From Microbulbifer sp. MKSA007 (GTDB lineage Bacteria > Pseudomonadota > Gammaproteobacteria > Pseudomonadales > Cellvibrionaceae): DNA of 64,000 bases. The position numbers and the translations under genes were made by a program. The stretch's first letter is position 1; every line of letters starts with the position of its first letter. Where the stretch lies: assembly GCA_032615215.1 (NCBI GenBank), contig CP128433.1, forward strand, positions 951,501 to 1,015,500, in the 5' to 3' direction. This document shows positions 54,588 through 63,147 of this stretch, piece after piece. Below the pieces are notes generated by a model. That model searched no databases. It was not told the DNA's origin and saw only the letters and a list, made by a program, of their open reading frames with translations.

Positions 54588-55050
54588 CAGTCAGTTCTTT
54601 GATTTCTGTGCTGCTAGGTTCTGATCTGTGTGGCACAGAAATTTAATCCCAAACTTTGTTCCTAGTTTTTCCCCACTTCCTTCTTATAGCTGTATCGCCG
54701 CTTATCGTTAACTCTTACCCAGTAGTTGGTCGGCCCATGATCAGCGATTTGAGAATAGTTTCTAAATATTCAGACGTTCATTATCGCAAGTGACCTTGTG
54801 CCAGTGCATGTCAATTCCTCTTGGGATTTGTTGTTCGCATAATTGCCTGTGTCAATTTCATTGCCTCAGCGCTCGAGTTTGGCGAGCTTTAACACTTCTT
54901 TGGTGGATGCTGTTGTTTGGAGTAGGGATGGCGCTAAATTGGATTCTGCGCATGCCTTACGCCGGCATGCCTATTGGTATCGATGTTGTTGATGAGGCCC
55001 TCTAAGTTGAGTCCCAAGAAAAGCTTGAATAGTTAATGAAGGATTGAATT
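54588..55050. other. Spacer between the first and second curlin-repeat genes
   Basis: About 460 bases. A GTG-started frame of 71 codons (54790-55005) ends with a hydrophobic stretch but has no family match or clear ribosome-binding site. No terminator identified. Confidence 0.4.
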
Positions 55051-56244
55051 ATGAGGAAGTTGAAGCCTGTAGCTCTAGTTATATTGGCCGCAGTGAGTGG
55101 AAGTGCGATGGCCAGTAATAATACGACGTTAATAGATCAGCAGGGAGTGGGTAATACAGCGAATGCCAATCAGGTTGACCCTACGGCTATAGGGAACCTG
55201 ATAGATGTCACCCAAATTGGCGATGCAAACTCTTCGTCATCGACCCAGGCGAGCGATGCCGTAAGTAATACCATGACCCACTACCAAGAGGGTGATGGGA
55301 ATATGGCCGAGTCTTTCCAGCAGTTTATGACTGAGTCCAGTTCGTTGGAAATTAACCAGATTGGGAATAATAACGATACGACAGCGGAGCAACTTGAGTC
55401 ACTTGGTTCTACCCAGGAACTAAATCAAGCTGGGGAAATGAACTTTATGACCATCACCCAGACTGATACTGAAGCATCCAGTATCGCGGTGAATCAAACT
55501 GGGGATATGAATGATGCGATCATAATGGGGCAGGTCTTCGATATTTTGGGAAGTGATGTCATCCTAAATCAAATTGGCGATGACAATATGGCCCAGATTT
55601 CCCAGCAGAGTGTTGTTGAATTTAGCTCTGTGTCAGCAGATCAGCTTGGCAACCAGAATAACTTTGATAGTGAGCAATTAATGGGGGTTTTTAACTCTAC
55701 CGTTACTGCTATTCAGTCAGGCGATATGAATGACATCGAGTCCGATCAGGAAAATGGAGTTACTTCAAGTACGGTCCTTATTGCCCAAACCGGTACCAGC
55801 AACTTTGGTGGGGCACTACAGCAGAATGGTGTTGCCAATAGTACTGTAAGTGTGACTCAAGTAGGGGATGGAAACTTTGGTGGCGGCGTTCAGGATACTG
55901 GTATAGATGCCAGTGTTGGTATAGTGAGCCAATCTGGTACTGCGAATATGGGCGTTACCCAGCAAGCTGGGGGAACTTCTTTTGCCTCTGCAACGGTTAC
56001 TCAGTTAGGGTCAATGAATGATGCGACGTTGGGGCAAATTACTGCCACCTCAGTTACGGGCTCCATATTTCAAAATGGCACCAGTAATATTGCCGGTGTG
56101 CTCCAACAGGGAAATATGCTCAGTGTGGCGACAACTACTCAAATCGGTGATTTGAATCAACATACAACATCGCAAATGCTAGATTCACAAACTGCAATCG
56201 CAACGCAAAATGGTACTTCCAATATTGGATTTATTTTTCAATAG
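55051..56244 (+). CDS. Curlin-repeat secreted protein
   Basis: 397 residues. Signal peptide about 1-21 (KLKPVALVILAAVSGSAMA). The mature protein is about 16 consecutive repeats of the form V-x-Q-x-G-x-x-N-x5-Q spaced 22-25 residues (VTQIGDANSSSSTQ, INQIGNNNDTTAEQ, VNQTGDMNDAIIMGQ, VTQVGDGNFGGGVQ) and ends on a repeat Gln. This is the CsgA/CsgB amyloid pattern of stacked strand-turn-strand units, and CsgA has only five. GAAGGA precedes the ATG. It is probably an extracellular amyloid. No csgEFG secretion genes are in the window. Confidence 0.85.
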   Translation: MRKLKPVALVILAAVSGSAMASNNTTLIDQQGVGNTANANQVDPTAIGNLIDVTQIGDANSSSSTQASDAVSNTMTHYQEGDGNMAESFQQFMTESSSLEINQIGNNNDTTAEQLESLGSTQELNQAGEMNFMTITQTDTEASSIAVNQTGDMNDAIIMGQVFDILGSDVILNQIGDDNMAQISQQSVVEFSSVSADQLGNQNNFDSEQLMGVFNSTVTAIQSGDMNDIESDQENGVTSSTVLIAQTGTSNFGGALQQNGVANSTVSVTQVGDGNFGGGVQDTGIDASVGIVSQSGTANMGVTQQAGGTSFASATVTQLGSMNDATLGQITATSVTGSIFQNGTSNIAGVLQQGNMLSVATTTQIGDLNQHTTSQMLDSQTAIATQNGTSNIGFIFQ

Positions 56245-56514
56245 ATTTCATTGGGGCTTTGCGATATCAGTATGAATGCCGGCAGCTGTCGTGTATTTGC
56301 AAAGCCCCAGTTTTTCTTTTGTGTATTATTCAGTCCTATGTTTGAGATAAGAGCGATTTTTTAGGGAGTTGCATGTTCTCTTCCTATTGATTCTCTCCTG
56401 TCTGGTTTGGCTTTTAACTCTAATTTAAATTGGCTTAGATTATTTTCTGGGATGCTTTGCTACGCCTGGACTTTAAACAGAAGGGGTGGGATTTATGTAC
56501 AAGGGATTAGTTAA

Positions 56515-57354
56515 ATGAGAATTTGGACTTCAGTTACTGCAATAGCTGCGCTCACTTTCAGTGGCCATTCTATGGGCGGCAATAATACGACAGATATTGA
56601 TCAGGACGGTGTTGGGCATCTGGCAACAGTGGACCAGTCTAATCCGACCAGTACCAATAATACCGTCTCGATAACTCAAACAGGGGATTCCCACCAGGCA
56701 TCGGTTTTACAAGGTGCCCTTACAGATTTGAACACGGGCACGGTAGAGCAATCGGGTTTGATGAATGAAGCAATATTGGAGCAAATTGCAGAGGTCTCAG
56801 AGAGTACGGCTTTAATTAGCCAGTCTGGTGACGGTAATTTTGGTTGGGTAGTCCAGGATGACTTTGTTGAAGCTGGTAGTGCCACTGTTATCCAATCCGG
56901 TTTAAATAATGAGGGCATTGCTGCCCAGGTGGATGTGGGGGGAATACAGGGTACTGTCGCTGTTACTCAGAGCGGGACCATGAATTTTGCACAGGCTGTT
57001 CACGAAGATTTTGCGCTCAATAGTACTGGATTAATTAATCAACTTGGGAGTGAAAATAGTGCTGAGTTATTCCAGGGGCTTCTCACTGAGTCAAGCTTTA
57101 TCAGTGTTGGTCAGGATGGAACGCTCAATGGGGCCTTAGTAGGGCAGGGGTTTGCCTTATTTTCCTCTATTACCACCTTCCAGAGTGGTGATATGAATTA
57201 TGTAGAGGTTTCTCAGTTGGGGTTAAGCACTGGACTGGCCACTATTACTCAGGTGGGGACCTCCAATATTCATGTTACAACTCAGACAAATGATGGACAG
57301 GTGGCCACGGCGGTTCAGGTAGGAACGGGCAATCAGGGAAATATTGTTCAGTAG
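56515..57354 (+). CDS. Curlin-repeat secreted protein, second copy
   Basis: 279 residues. N-terminal signal (about 1-21, ending HSMG) leads into NNTTDIDQDGVGHLA, like the start of the previous protein (SNNTTLIDQQGVGNTA). About 11 curlin repeats follow (ITQTGDSHQASVLQ, ISQSGDGNFGWVVQ, ITQVGTSNIHVTTQ) and the protein ends on a repeat Gln. AAGGGA precedes the ATG at 56515. Probably derived by duplication from the 55051 gene. Confidence 0.85.
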   Translation: MRIWTSVTAIAALTFSGHSMGGNNTTDIDQDGVGHLATVDQSNPTSTNNTVSITQTGDSHQASVLQGALTDLNTGTVEQSGLMNEAILEQIAEVSESTALISQSGDGNFGWVVQDDFVEAGSATVIQSGLNNEGIAAQVDVGGIQGTVAVTQSGTMNFAQAVHEDFALNSTGLINQLGSENSAELFQGLLTESSFISVGQDGTLNGALVGQGFALFSSITTFQSGDMNYVEVSQLGLSTGLATITQVGTSNIHVTTQTNDGQVATAVQVGTGNQGNIVQ

Positions 57355-57420
57355 TAATGGACTTCTGGGGGGGTATTGTTATCTCTGCAGGATTGTGGCT
57401 GTACTGAAATATGCTACTGG

Positions 57421-57536
57421 GGTGGAAGGAACGAATACACTGCACTCGAAACACGCTGTGAATACATCCCTGTAAGTTCCTAATCGGCATCCATGCCTCA
57501 TAGGGTCCCGAGCGCAGTGTATTCTTTCCTTCTCCC
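57421..57536. repeat. Long imperfect palindromic intergenic element
   Basis: Left arm 57421-57448 and right arm 57509-57536 match as inverted repeats at 24 of 28 positions, with cores GAATACACTGC and GCAGTGTATTC. The 60-base loop contains GAATACATCC and a small palindrome GGCATCCATGCC (57486-57497). It resembles dispersed palindromic elements I recall from related marine bacteria. It lies between the last curlin gene and the oxidoreductase. Confidence 0.65.
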
Positions 57537-57571
57537 TTTTTAGTAAATTTTAGTCATTGCTAAGTAATAAG

Positions 57572-58669
57572 TTAGCCAATAATTTCTGAAACCACCTTTC
57601 CCAGATATAGTGAAGAAGTTAGACCTGGAGATTCAATACCAAAGAACGCCACTAGCCGAGAATGGTTGTTGAGTTTCTTATGGTAAACCTGAAAATCACC
57701 AGCGGGGGTTCCTTGGGGAACAATCTTGGGGCGAATACCGGCATAGCCAGGCTGCAATGTGTCGCTTTCTAAACCGGGCCAGTAGCGACGGATACTGCTA
57801 TAGAATTTTTCCCGCTTGTCCGGATCTACTTGGTAGTTAATGGTTTTAATCCACTCCACATCCGGCCCAAACCGCGCCCCTCCAGCTAAATCCAGAGTGA
57901 GGTGAATACCCAGACCGGCGCTTTCAGGTAGAGGGTAAATTAAGTGTGAAAAAGGCACCTTACTTGACTGAGTAAAGTAGCTGCCCTTAACAAAATACGT
58001 GATGGGAATTTCTCGTTTTATAGCTTCGCTATTTACTGTGCCCATCAGTGAGCTGGTGTGAAGGCCTGCGGCCAAAATTAGATTACGGGTTTTCAATCGG
58101 TAACCATCTTCCATAATCAGCTGGCAAGCTTCGGCAGATATTTCAATTCGTGTGACTTTACTTGCGAGTACGATTTCCCCTTCCTTGGATTCTATGGCGC
58201 CCTCAAGAGCCAGCATCAGTCTGTGGCTGTCGATAATGCCCGTCGTTGGTGAGTAGATGGCCCCGGCACACTGTAACTCTGGCTCCATAGATAGAGCCTC
58301 TTTAACGTTCAGTAAACGAAGTCCCCCGGCGTTGTTCGCATCCCCCTGGGCTTTGAGGGCTCGGAGTTGCGGCAGCTGTGCTTTATCTGTGGCGACTACC
58401 AGTTTGCCGATCTGTTTATGGGGAACCGCGTATTCCTGGCAAAATTGGTACAGCATGGATTTACCGCTGACACAGGCGCGGGCTTTCAAGCTGTTCGTCG
58501 GGTAGTAGAGCCCTGCGTGAATAACCTCACTATTGCGCGCGCTGGTTTCAGTTCCAATAGCAGTGTGTTGTTCCAGCACCATCACTTTGTGGCCAGAGAG
58601 GCTCAACTTGTAGGCACAGGCAAGCCCCAATATGCCTGCCCCGACTATCACTGTGTCTAATATCTCCAT
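57572..58669 (-). CDS. FAD-dependent L-2-hydroxyglutarate oxidase-like enzyme (LhgO-like)
   Basis: 365 residues. The DAO-type FAD fold begins VIVGAGILGLACAYKLSLSG (GxGxxG), with SARNSEVIHAGLYYP typical of LhgO/YgaF proteins, and ends GIESPGLTSSLYLGKVV. It oxidises 2-hydroxyacids at the membrane, most likely L-2-hydroxyglutarate. Together with the ydiJ-type gene at 14140-17175 the genome would handle both enantiomers. Substrate is inferred. Confidence 0.85.
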   Translation of the reverse strand: MEILDTVIVGAGILGLACAYKLSLSGHKVMVLEQHTAIGTETSARNSEVIHAGLYYPTNSLKARACVSGKSMLYQFCQEYAVPHKQIGKLVVATDKAQLPQLRALKAQGDANNAGGLRLLNVKEALSMEPELQCAGAIYSPTTGIIDSHRLMLALEGAIESKEGEIVLASKVTRIEISAEACQLIMEDGYRLKTRNLILAAGLHTSSLMGTVNSEAIKREIPITYFVKGSYFTQSSKVPFSHLIYPLPESAGLGIHLTLDLAGGARFGPDVEWIKTINYQVDPDKREKFYSSIRRYWPGLESDTLQPGYAGIRPKIVPQGTPAGDFQVYHKKLNNHSRLVAFFGIESPGLTSSLYLGKVVSEIIG

Positions 58670-58797
58670 AGAGACCCTGTTGCTAAAATACCCACCTTTT
58701 TGAGGTGGCCAGGATGAATCCCTTCGGCCTATTTTGCCTGTAACGCCAGATTAAAGTTGCTGTCGAAAGGGTGCGTGGTGGTGTCGTTTCATTGCGC

Positions 58798-58803
58798 TAT
58801 AAT
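58798..58803 (+). promoter_or_regulatory. -10 element of the nadA promoter
   Basis: TATAAT lies 30 bases before the nadA ATG. No clear -35 was found. Confidence 0.5.
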
Positions 58804-58832
58804 GCGCGCTTTTCCGCGACTGGAAGTTAGTC

Positions 58833-59885
58833 ATGACTCATAAGTCCATTGCCGCAGACAAGGTAGATTCTCGCTCTTTGGTGCAAGCGCACCTGGCGGA
58901 GCCGGTAATGTCTCAATATAGCGAAGAAGAGCTGCAAGAATGGCGCGAGCGCATCAAGCGCTTGTTGAAAGAACAGAATGCAGTATTGGTCGCACACTAC
59001 TATACCGATCCTTTGATTCAGGCCCTCGCGGAGGAAACCGGCGGCTGCGTTTCTGACTCATTGGAAATGGCCCGTTTTGGCGCTCAGCACTCGGCGGACA
59101 CTCTGGTAGTGGCCGGGGTAAAGTTTATGGGTGAGACCGCTAAGATCCTTACCCCTAACAAGAAAGTACTGATGCCGACCCTTGAGGCAACCTGCTCCCT
59201 GGATCTCGGCTGCCCCCCACAGGAGTTCTCTGACTTTTGCGATCAGCATCCGGACCGCACCGTGGTGGTTTACGCTAATACTTCTGCTGCGGTAAAAGCT
59301 AGGGCGGACTGGGTGGTGACCTCGAGTATTGCGCTGGATGTAGTGGATCACCTGGATGCCAATGGCGAAAAAATCCTTTGGGCACCTGACAAACACCTCG
59401 GCGGCTATGTCCAGCGGGAAACCGGCGCGGATGTACTGTTATGGGATGGTTCCTGTATTGTGCATGAAGAGTTTAAGGCCAAGGGGGTTGAGGACTTAAA
59501 GGCCCTCTACCCGGATGCTGTGGTTCTAGTGCATCCTGAATCTCCCGCCTCTGTGGTAGCCCTGGCCGATGTGGTGGGTTCTACCTCGCAGATTATTAAT
59601 GCTGCCAAGACCCGCCCTGAGAAGCGCTTTATTGTGGCTACCGACCAGGGCATTTTCTACAAGATGCAGCAGGAGTGCCCAGACAAGGAGCTTATGGTAG
59701 CGCCAACCGCCGGTGCTGGAGCCACTTGCCGCAGCTGTGCTAATTGCCCCTGGATGGCGATGAACTCTCTGGAGAACCTCTGCGGTGTACTGGAGCGCGG
59801 GGATAATGAGATCTTTGTGGACCCGGAACTGGGGCGCAAGGCGATGATCCCGCTACAGCGGATGTTGGATTTCCGCAAAGGTTAG
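58833..59885 (+). CDS. nadA: Quinolinate synthase NadA
   Basis: 350 residues. VAHYYTDPLIQALAEETGG, GVKFMGETAKIL and ATCSLDLGCPP are family hallmarks. Cysteines in ATCSLDLGC, ATCRSCANC and near the end include the three ligands of the 4Fe-4S cluster (typically one in each third of the protein). It condenses iminoaspartate and dihydroxyacetone phosphate in NAD synthesis. Own promoter and terminator. Confidence 0.96.
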   Translation: MTHKSIAADKVDSRSLVQAHLAEPVMSQYSEEELQEWRERIKRLLKEQNAVLVAHYYTDPLIQALAEETGGCVSDSLEMARFGAQHSADTLVVAGVKFMGETAKILTPNKKVLMPTLEATCSLDLGCPPQEFSDFCDQHPDRTVVVYANTSAAVKARADWVVTSSIALDVVDHLDANGEKILWAPDKHLGGYVQRETGADVLLWDGSCIVHEEFKAKGVEDLKALYPDAVVLVHPESPASVVALADVVGSTSQIINAAKTRPEKRFIVATDQGIFYKMQQECPDKELMVAPTAGAGATCRSCANCPWMAMNSLENLCGVLERGDNEIFVDPELGRKAMIPLQRMLDFRKG

Positions 59886-59912
59886 CTCTTGAGAGAATAG
59901 CGGTGGGTAAAC

Positions 59913-59942
59913 AAAAAGAGCGGCCAGTGGCCGCTCTTTTTG
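59913..59942. terminator. Bidirectional Rho-independent terminator
   Basis: AAAAAGAGCGGCC, AGT, GGCCGCTCTTTTT: a perfect 13-bp stem with T-runs on both strands, between the converging nadA and bepA-like genes. Confidence 0.92.
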
Positions 59943-59952
59943 TTGGGAGGAG

Positions 59953-61461
59953 TTACAGCTCTTCGATTCTTTCCTGCATTTTCAGTACATCTTTGAGGCG
60001 CTGTTCCAGGATGGCATTGACCTGGTAATCGTCTTTTGACATGCGAATTCCATGGCGCAGGTGTTGAATAGCCTTGTCGAATATGCCGTTGAGGATGTAA
60101 TACTCGGCCCTGGCCTCGTGCACGCCAACAATATCTCCGGCCAATCCGTGAGTCTCCGCCAGTAGATACCATACTGCCGGGTCTTTCTTCCGCGTACGGC
60201 TATATTTCGCCAGCAGGCGTTCTGCAGCCAGGTAGTTACCGGCTTTAAAGTGGGCATTGGCGAGGCCCATGATTAAGGCGTGGTCTCCCGGATTGCGATC
60301 GAGGGCCCACTGCAGGCGCTTGGTGGCACTGCTGTAGTCTTCTCGGACCAGATCGATATCTGCTCGGGCCAACACATAGGCTGCTTTTGAGGGGGTCTTG
60401 TCTAACAGGGGCTGCAGGGTGTCCAGCGCTGAATCGGGCCTGCCTGCGGCTACTTGGGCCAGGGCGAGGCCGTAACGGGCCGCATCCTCATTGTCATTAA
60501 TACCATTCAGCTCTGCGCTAAAGCGTTTTACTGCTTGCTGCGGCGTTGGTTCTGTGGCGAGCCGTACCCGGGCACGCATCAGGTGATAATCCAGGTCCTC
60601 GCTGGGAGCCACTTTTTCCATACGCTGAGCGCGCAACTTGGCATCGGCAATACGCTTTTCTGTAACGGGGTGGGTCAGGAGAAACTCTGGCGGGCGCTGG
60701 TAGTAACGTGTGGCCTTGAGCATTTGCTCGAACATTTCACCGGCGGCCTCTGGATCGCGACCGGATTTGGCCAGGGTATCGATACCGACCCTATCTGCCT
60801 CTTGCTCATTCTTGCGGCTGAATCGCAGTTGGTTATCCAGGGCTGCAGCCTGGGTCGCGCTCATAGCTGCTATTCCCGCTTCACCACCGGCGGTAGCTGC
60901 CAGAACCAGGGCACCGAGCATACCGGCCAGGGTGGGAATTGTACTGTTGCGCTGTGCTTCCAGGGAGCGGGCGTAGTGCCGCTGGCTGAGGTGGCCCAAT
61001 TCGTGGGCAACTACCGATGCAAACTGGTCTTCACGCTCTGCAAACAGAAACAGGCCGGTATGGACCCCCATGACTCCACCGGGGACTGCAAAGGCGTTCA
61101 TGGTTTTGTTGTTTACTACAACAACATCAATTTCTTTGTCTTCCAGTGGGCTGTACTCGGCCAATTCCTTGACCATGCCCTCGACAAATTGCTGAATCAG
61201 GGCATCACTAGAGGTGCGAACCTGACTGCGAAAAATACGCAGCCACATCTGCCCCAGTTCTTTTTCCTGGGTGTGCGATACGACACCGCTGGTTCTGTCA
61301 CCGAGCTCCGGGAGGCGGATTTCATCACTGTCCGCTATGGCAGCAAACGGGACTGCGCCGAGTAACAACCCCATACCCAGGCTTCGCAGTCCTGCGCGAA
61401 GTCGGTGGAGGATAGCTGGGGGGCGCGTTCGGTGAAGCAGGCTGTTTTTGGAATCAGTCAT
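59953..61461 (-). CDS. bepA: BepA-like M48 metalloprotease with TPR domain
   Basis: 502 residues. Signal peptide about 25-43, M48 domain with zinc motif VAHELGHLSQRH near residue 150 and the downstream Glu in NEQEADRVG. The C-terminal ~200 residues contain TPR-like helices. BepA degrades or assists misassembled outer-membrane proteins such as LptD in the periplasm. N-terminal 25 residues before the hydrophobic core are longer than usual; a later start is possible. Confidence 0.92.
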   Translation of the reverse strand: MTDSKNSLLHRTRPPAILHRLRAGLRSLGMGLLLGAVPFAAIADSDEIRLPELGDRTSGVVSHTQEKELGQMWLRIFRSQVRTSSDALIQQFVEGMVKELAEYSPLEDKEIDVVVVNNKTMNAFAVPGGVMGVHTGLFLFAEREDQFASVVAHELGHLSQRHYARSLEAQRNSTIPTLAGMLGALVLAATAGGEAGIAAMSATQAAALDNQLRFSRKNEQEADRVGIDTLAKSGRDPEAAGEMFEQMLKATRYYQRPPEFLLTHPVTEKRIADAKLRAQRMEKVAPSEDLDYHLMRARVRLATEPTPQQAVKRFSAELNGINDNEDAARYGLALAQVAAGRPDSALDTLQPLLDKTPSKAAYVLARADIDLVREDYSSATKRLQWALDRNPGDHALIMGLANAHFKAGNYLAAERLLAKYSRTRKKDPAVWYLLAETHGLAGDIVGVHEARAEYYILNGIFDKAIQHLRHGIRMSKDDYQVNAILEQRLKDVLKMQERIEEL

Positions 61462-61629
61462 CTTGATTACTGCTCGGTCTGTCCATGAAGGATCTATAGT
61501 CCAACTCTATACGCTACCCCGTTGGACTGTCGAGGGTTGGACTTAGTGGACCATAAAAGGTTCACGCTTGCGCCAGGCGGAAAGTTAAAAAGCGTAAAGC
61601 CTGTGCGGGTTATGGCGTCTGGTTCGCGC

Positions 61630-61635
61630 TATAAT
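61630..61635 (+). promoter_or_regulatory. -10 element upstream of the TusA-like gene
   Basis: TATAAT in the context CGCTATAATCCCCG, 34 bases before the ATG at 61669. It resembles the context before nadA. Confidence 0.5.
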
Positions 61636-61668
61636 CCCCGGCAATTCTGGTTTGTGACTAAAAAGGCA

Positions 61669-61947
61669 ATGTCAGTAACTTCTTCTACCAATCAGCCCGA
61701 TACCCAGATACCGAACTGGGACGCGGCCACTATTGTGGATGCAAGAAATCTGCCCTGCCCACAACCGTTACTGACCATGCGCCGGGCATTGCGGGAATAC
61801 CCAGAGGGAACGCTGCTTTGTGTGCTGGCCACTGATGAAGGGTCCTGGCGAGACTTCCACAGTTTTGCGTCTTTAAGTGGCCGGTCCCTGCTCCGCGCTG
61901 AGCGACGTAATAATACCTTTCAATATTGGCTGTACGCTGGCAAATGA
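61669..61947 (+). CDS. TusA/SirA-family sulfur carrier-like protein
   Basis: 92 residues. The hallmark DARNLPCPQPLLTMRRAL, with its conserved Cys in CPxP, lies at about 25-42. The rest fits the SirA/YeeD/TusA fold. TusA transfers sulfur for tRNA thio-modification and cofactors. The true TusA has a similar motif, but this one carries a longer N-terminal tail, so it could be a paralogue. ATG at 61669 is chosen because a promoter -10 lies before it. It overlaps the next gene by four bases. Confidence 0.85.
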   Translation: MSVTSSTNQPDTQIPNWDAATIVDARNLPCPQPLLTMRRALREYPEGTLLCVLATDEGSWRDFHSFASLSGRSLLRAERRNNTFQYWLYAGK

Positions 61948-63056
61948 ATAAAGATAAATCCCGAGAGTCTATGTTATCGATTGTAAAAGGCTGGGTGAAC
62001 CGCTACTTCAGTCAGGAAGAAGTGGTGCTTCTGGTTTTAATATTGACCCTGGCCCTGGTGGTCCTGGCGACTCTGGGCGCTGTGCTGGCCCCGGTATTCA
62101 CCGCGCTGGTGATCGCCTTCCTGATGCAGGGTATGGTGCAAAAGCTGAAGTCTTGGCGTGTGCCACACTGGCTGGCGGTTACCCTGTCCTGCTTGGTGTT
62201 GGTGGGTACTATTGTGGCTCTGTTATTTGTGGTACTACCTATTATCTGGCGTCAGTTGGTGCGGCTTGGGGCAGAGTTGCCCAATATGGTGCAGCGCGGC
62301 CAAGAACTATTATTGTTACTCCCTGAGCGCTACCCACGATTAATTTCAGCCGGACAGATCGATGAAATCTTCAATACCCTTGGCAGCGAATTGGGCGGCC
62401 TGGGACAGACACTGCTGGCCTTCTCCCTTACCAATCTACCCATTTTTGCCGGCTTGCTGATTTACGTTGTAGTGGTGCCGATCCTGGTGTTCTTCTTCCT
62501 TAAGGATGCGGAACAGTTGATCCGCTGGTGCACCTCTTTCCTGCCCAAAGAGCGGCCCATGCTCCACCAGATTTGGCATGAGATGAATGATCAGGTGGCC
62601 AATTATGTACGCGGTAAGGTAATAGAAATTGGCATTGTGGCTGCTGTCAGTTATGCCGCCTTCCTGTTACTGGGGGTGAACTACGCCCTGTTGCTGGCGG
62701 TAGCTGTGGGTTTCAGTGTGTTGATTCCTTATATCGGTGCAGCGGTTGTCACTATCCCCGTTGCGGCTATTGGGCTTTTCCAGTGGGGGTGGAGTAATGA
62801 GTTTCTCTACCTGATGGTGACTTACGGCATCATCCAACTGCTCGATGGCAACGTACTGGTACCACTGCTGTTTTCTGAGGCAGTTAACCTGCACCCGGTT
62901 GCTATTATCCTCGCGGTATTGTTCTTTGGCGGCATCTGGGGCTTCTGGGGCGTCTTCTTTGCAATTCCCCTGGCGACCTTGCTCAAGGCCATTATGAGTG
63001 CCTGGCCCACCCATGAGCACCAGGTGGAATGGGAGGCCCGGCGAAGCTCGGAGTAA
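61944..63056 (+). CDS. AI-2E/PerM-family transporter
   Basis: 370 residues with about eight membrane helices. Conserved region: FLKDAEQLIRWC, RGKVIEIGIVAAVSYAAF and GNVLVPLLFSEAVNLHPVAIILAVLFFGGIWGFWGV (quoted in part). Members are putative exporters (AI-2E, PerM/YdiK types). ATG at 61944 overlaps the TusA-like stop (ATGA); an in-frame ATG at 61971 is the alternative. Confidence 0.88.
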   Translation: MNKDKSRESMLSIVKGWVNRYFSQEEVVLLVLILTLALVVLATLGAVLAPVFTALVIAFLMQGMVQKLKSWRVPHWLAVTLSCLVLVGTIVALLFVVLPIIWRQLVRLGAELPNMVQRGQELLLLLPERYPRLISAGQIDEIFNTLGSELGGLGQTLLAFSLTNLPIFAGLLIYVVVVPILVFFFLKDAEQLIRWCTSFLPKERPMLHQIWHEMNDQVANYVRGKVIEIGIVAAVSYAAFLLLGVNYALLLAVAVGFSVLIPYIGAAVVTIPVAAIGLFQWGWSNEFLYLMVTYGIIQLLDGNVLVPLLFSEAVNLHPVAIILAVLFFGGIWGFWGVFFAIPLATLLKAIMSAWPTHEHQVEWEARRSSE

Positions 63057-63147
63057 TTGCCCGATATCTTTCTTTGTCTGTAGGCTGCGGCATTTGCTAG
63101 AATGCCGCGCTTTCTTTTATTTGGTCCCTTCAAATAGGTGAGAGCCC

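Noticed and set aside
54790..55005. 71-codon frame between curlin genes with a hydrophobic stretch
   Set aside because: GTG start without ribosome-binding site and high Cys/Trp content; a chance frame is more likely, though a small membrane protein cannot be excluded.
60454..61365. 303-codon plus-strand frame antisense to the bepA-like gene
   Set aside because: Overlaps a clear metalloprotease gene; composition is Gln/His/Cys-rich without motifs.
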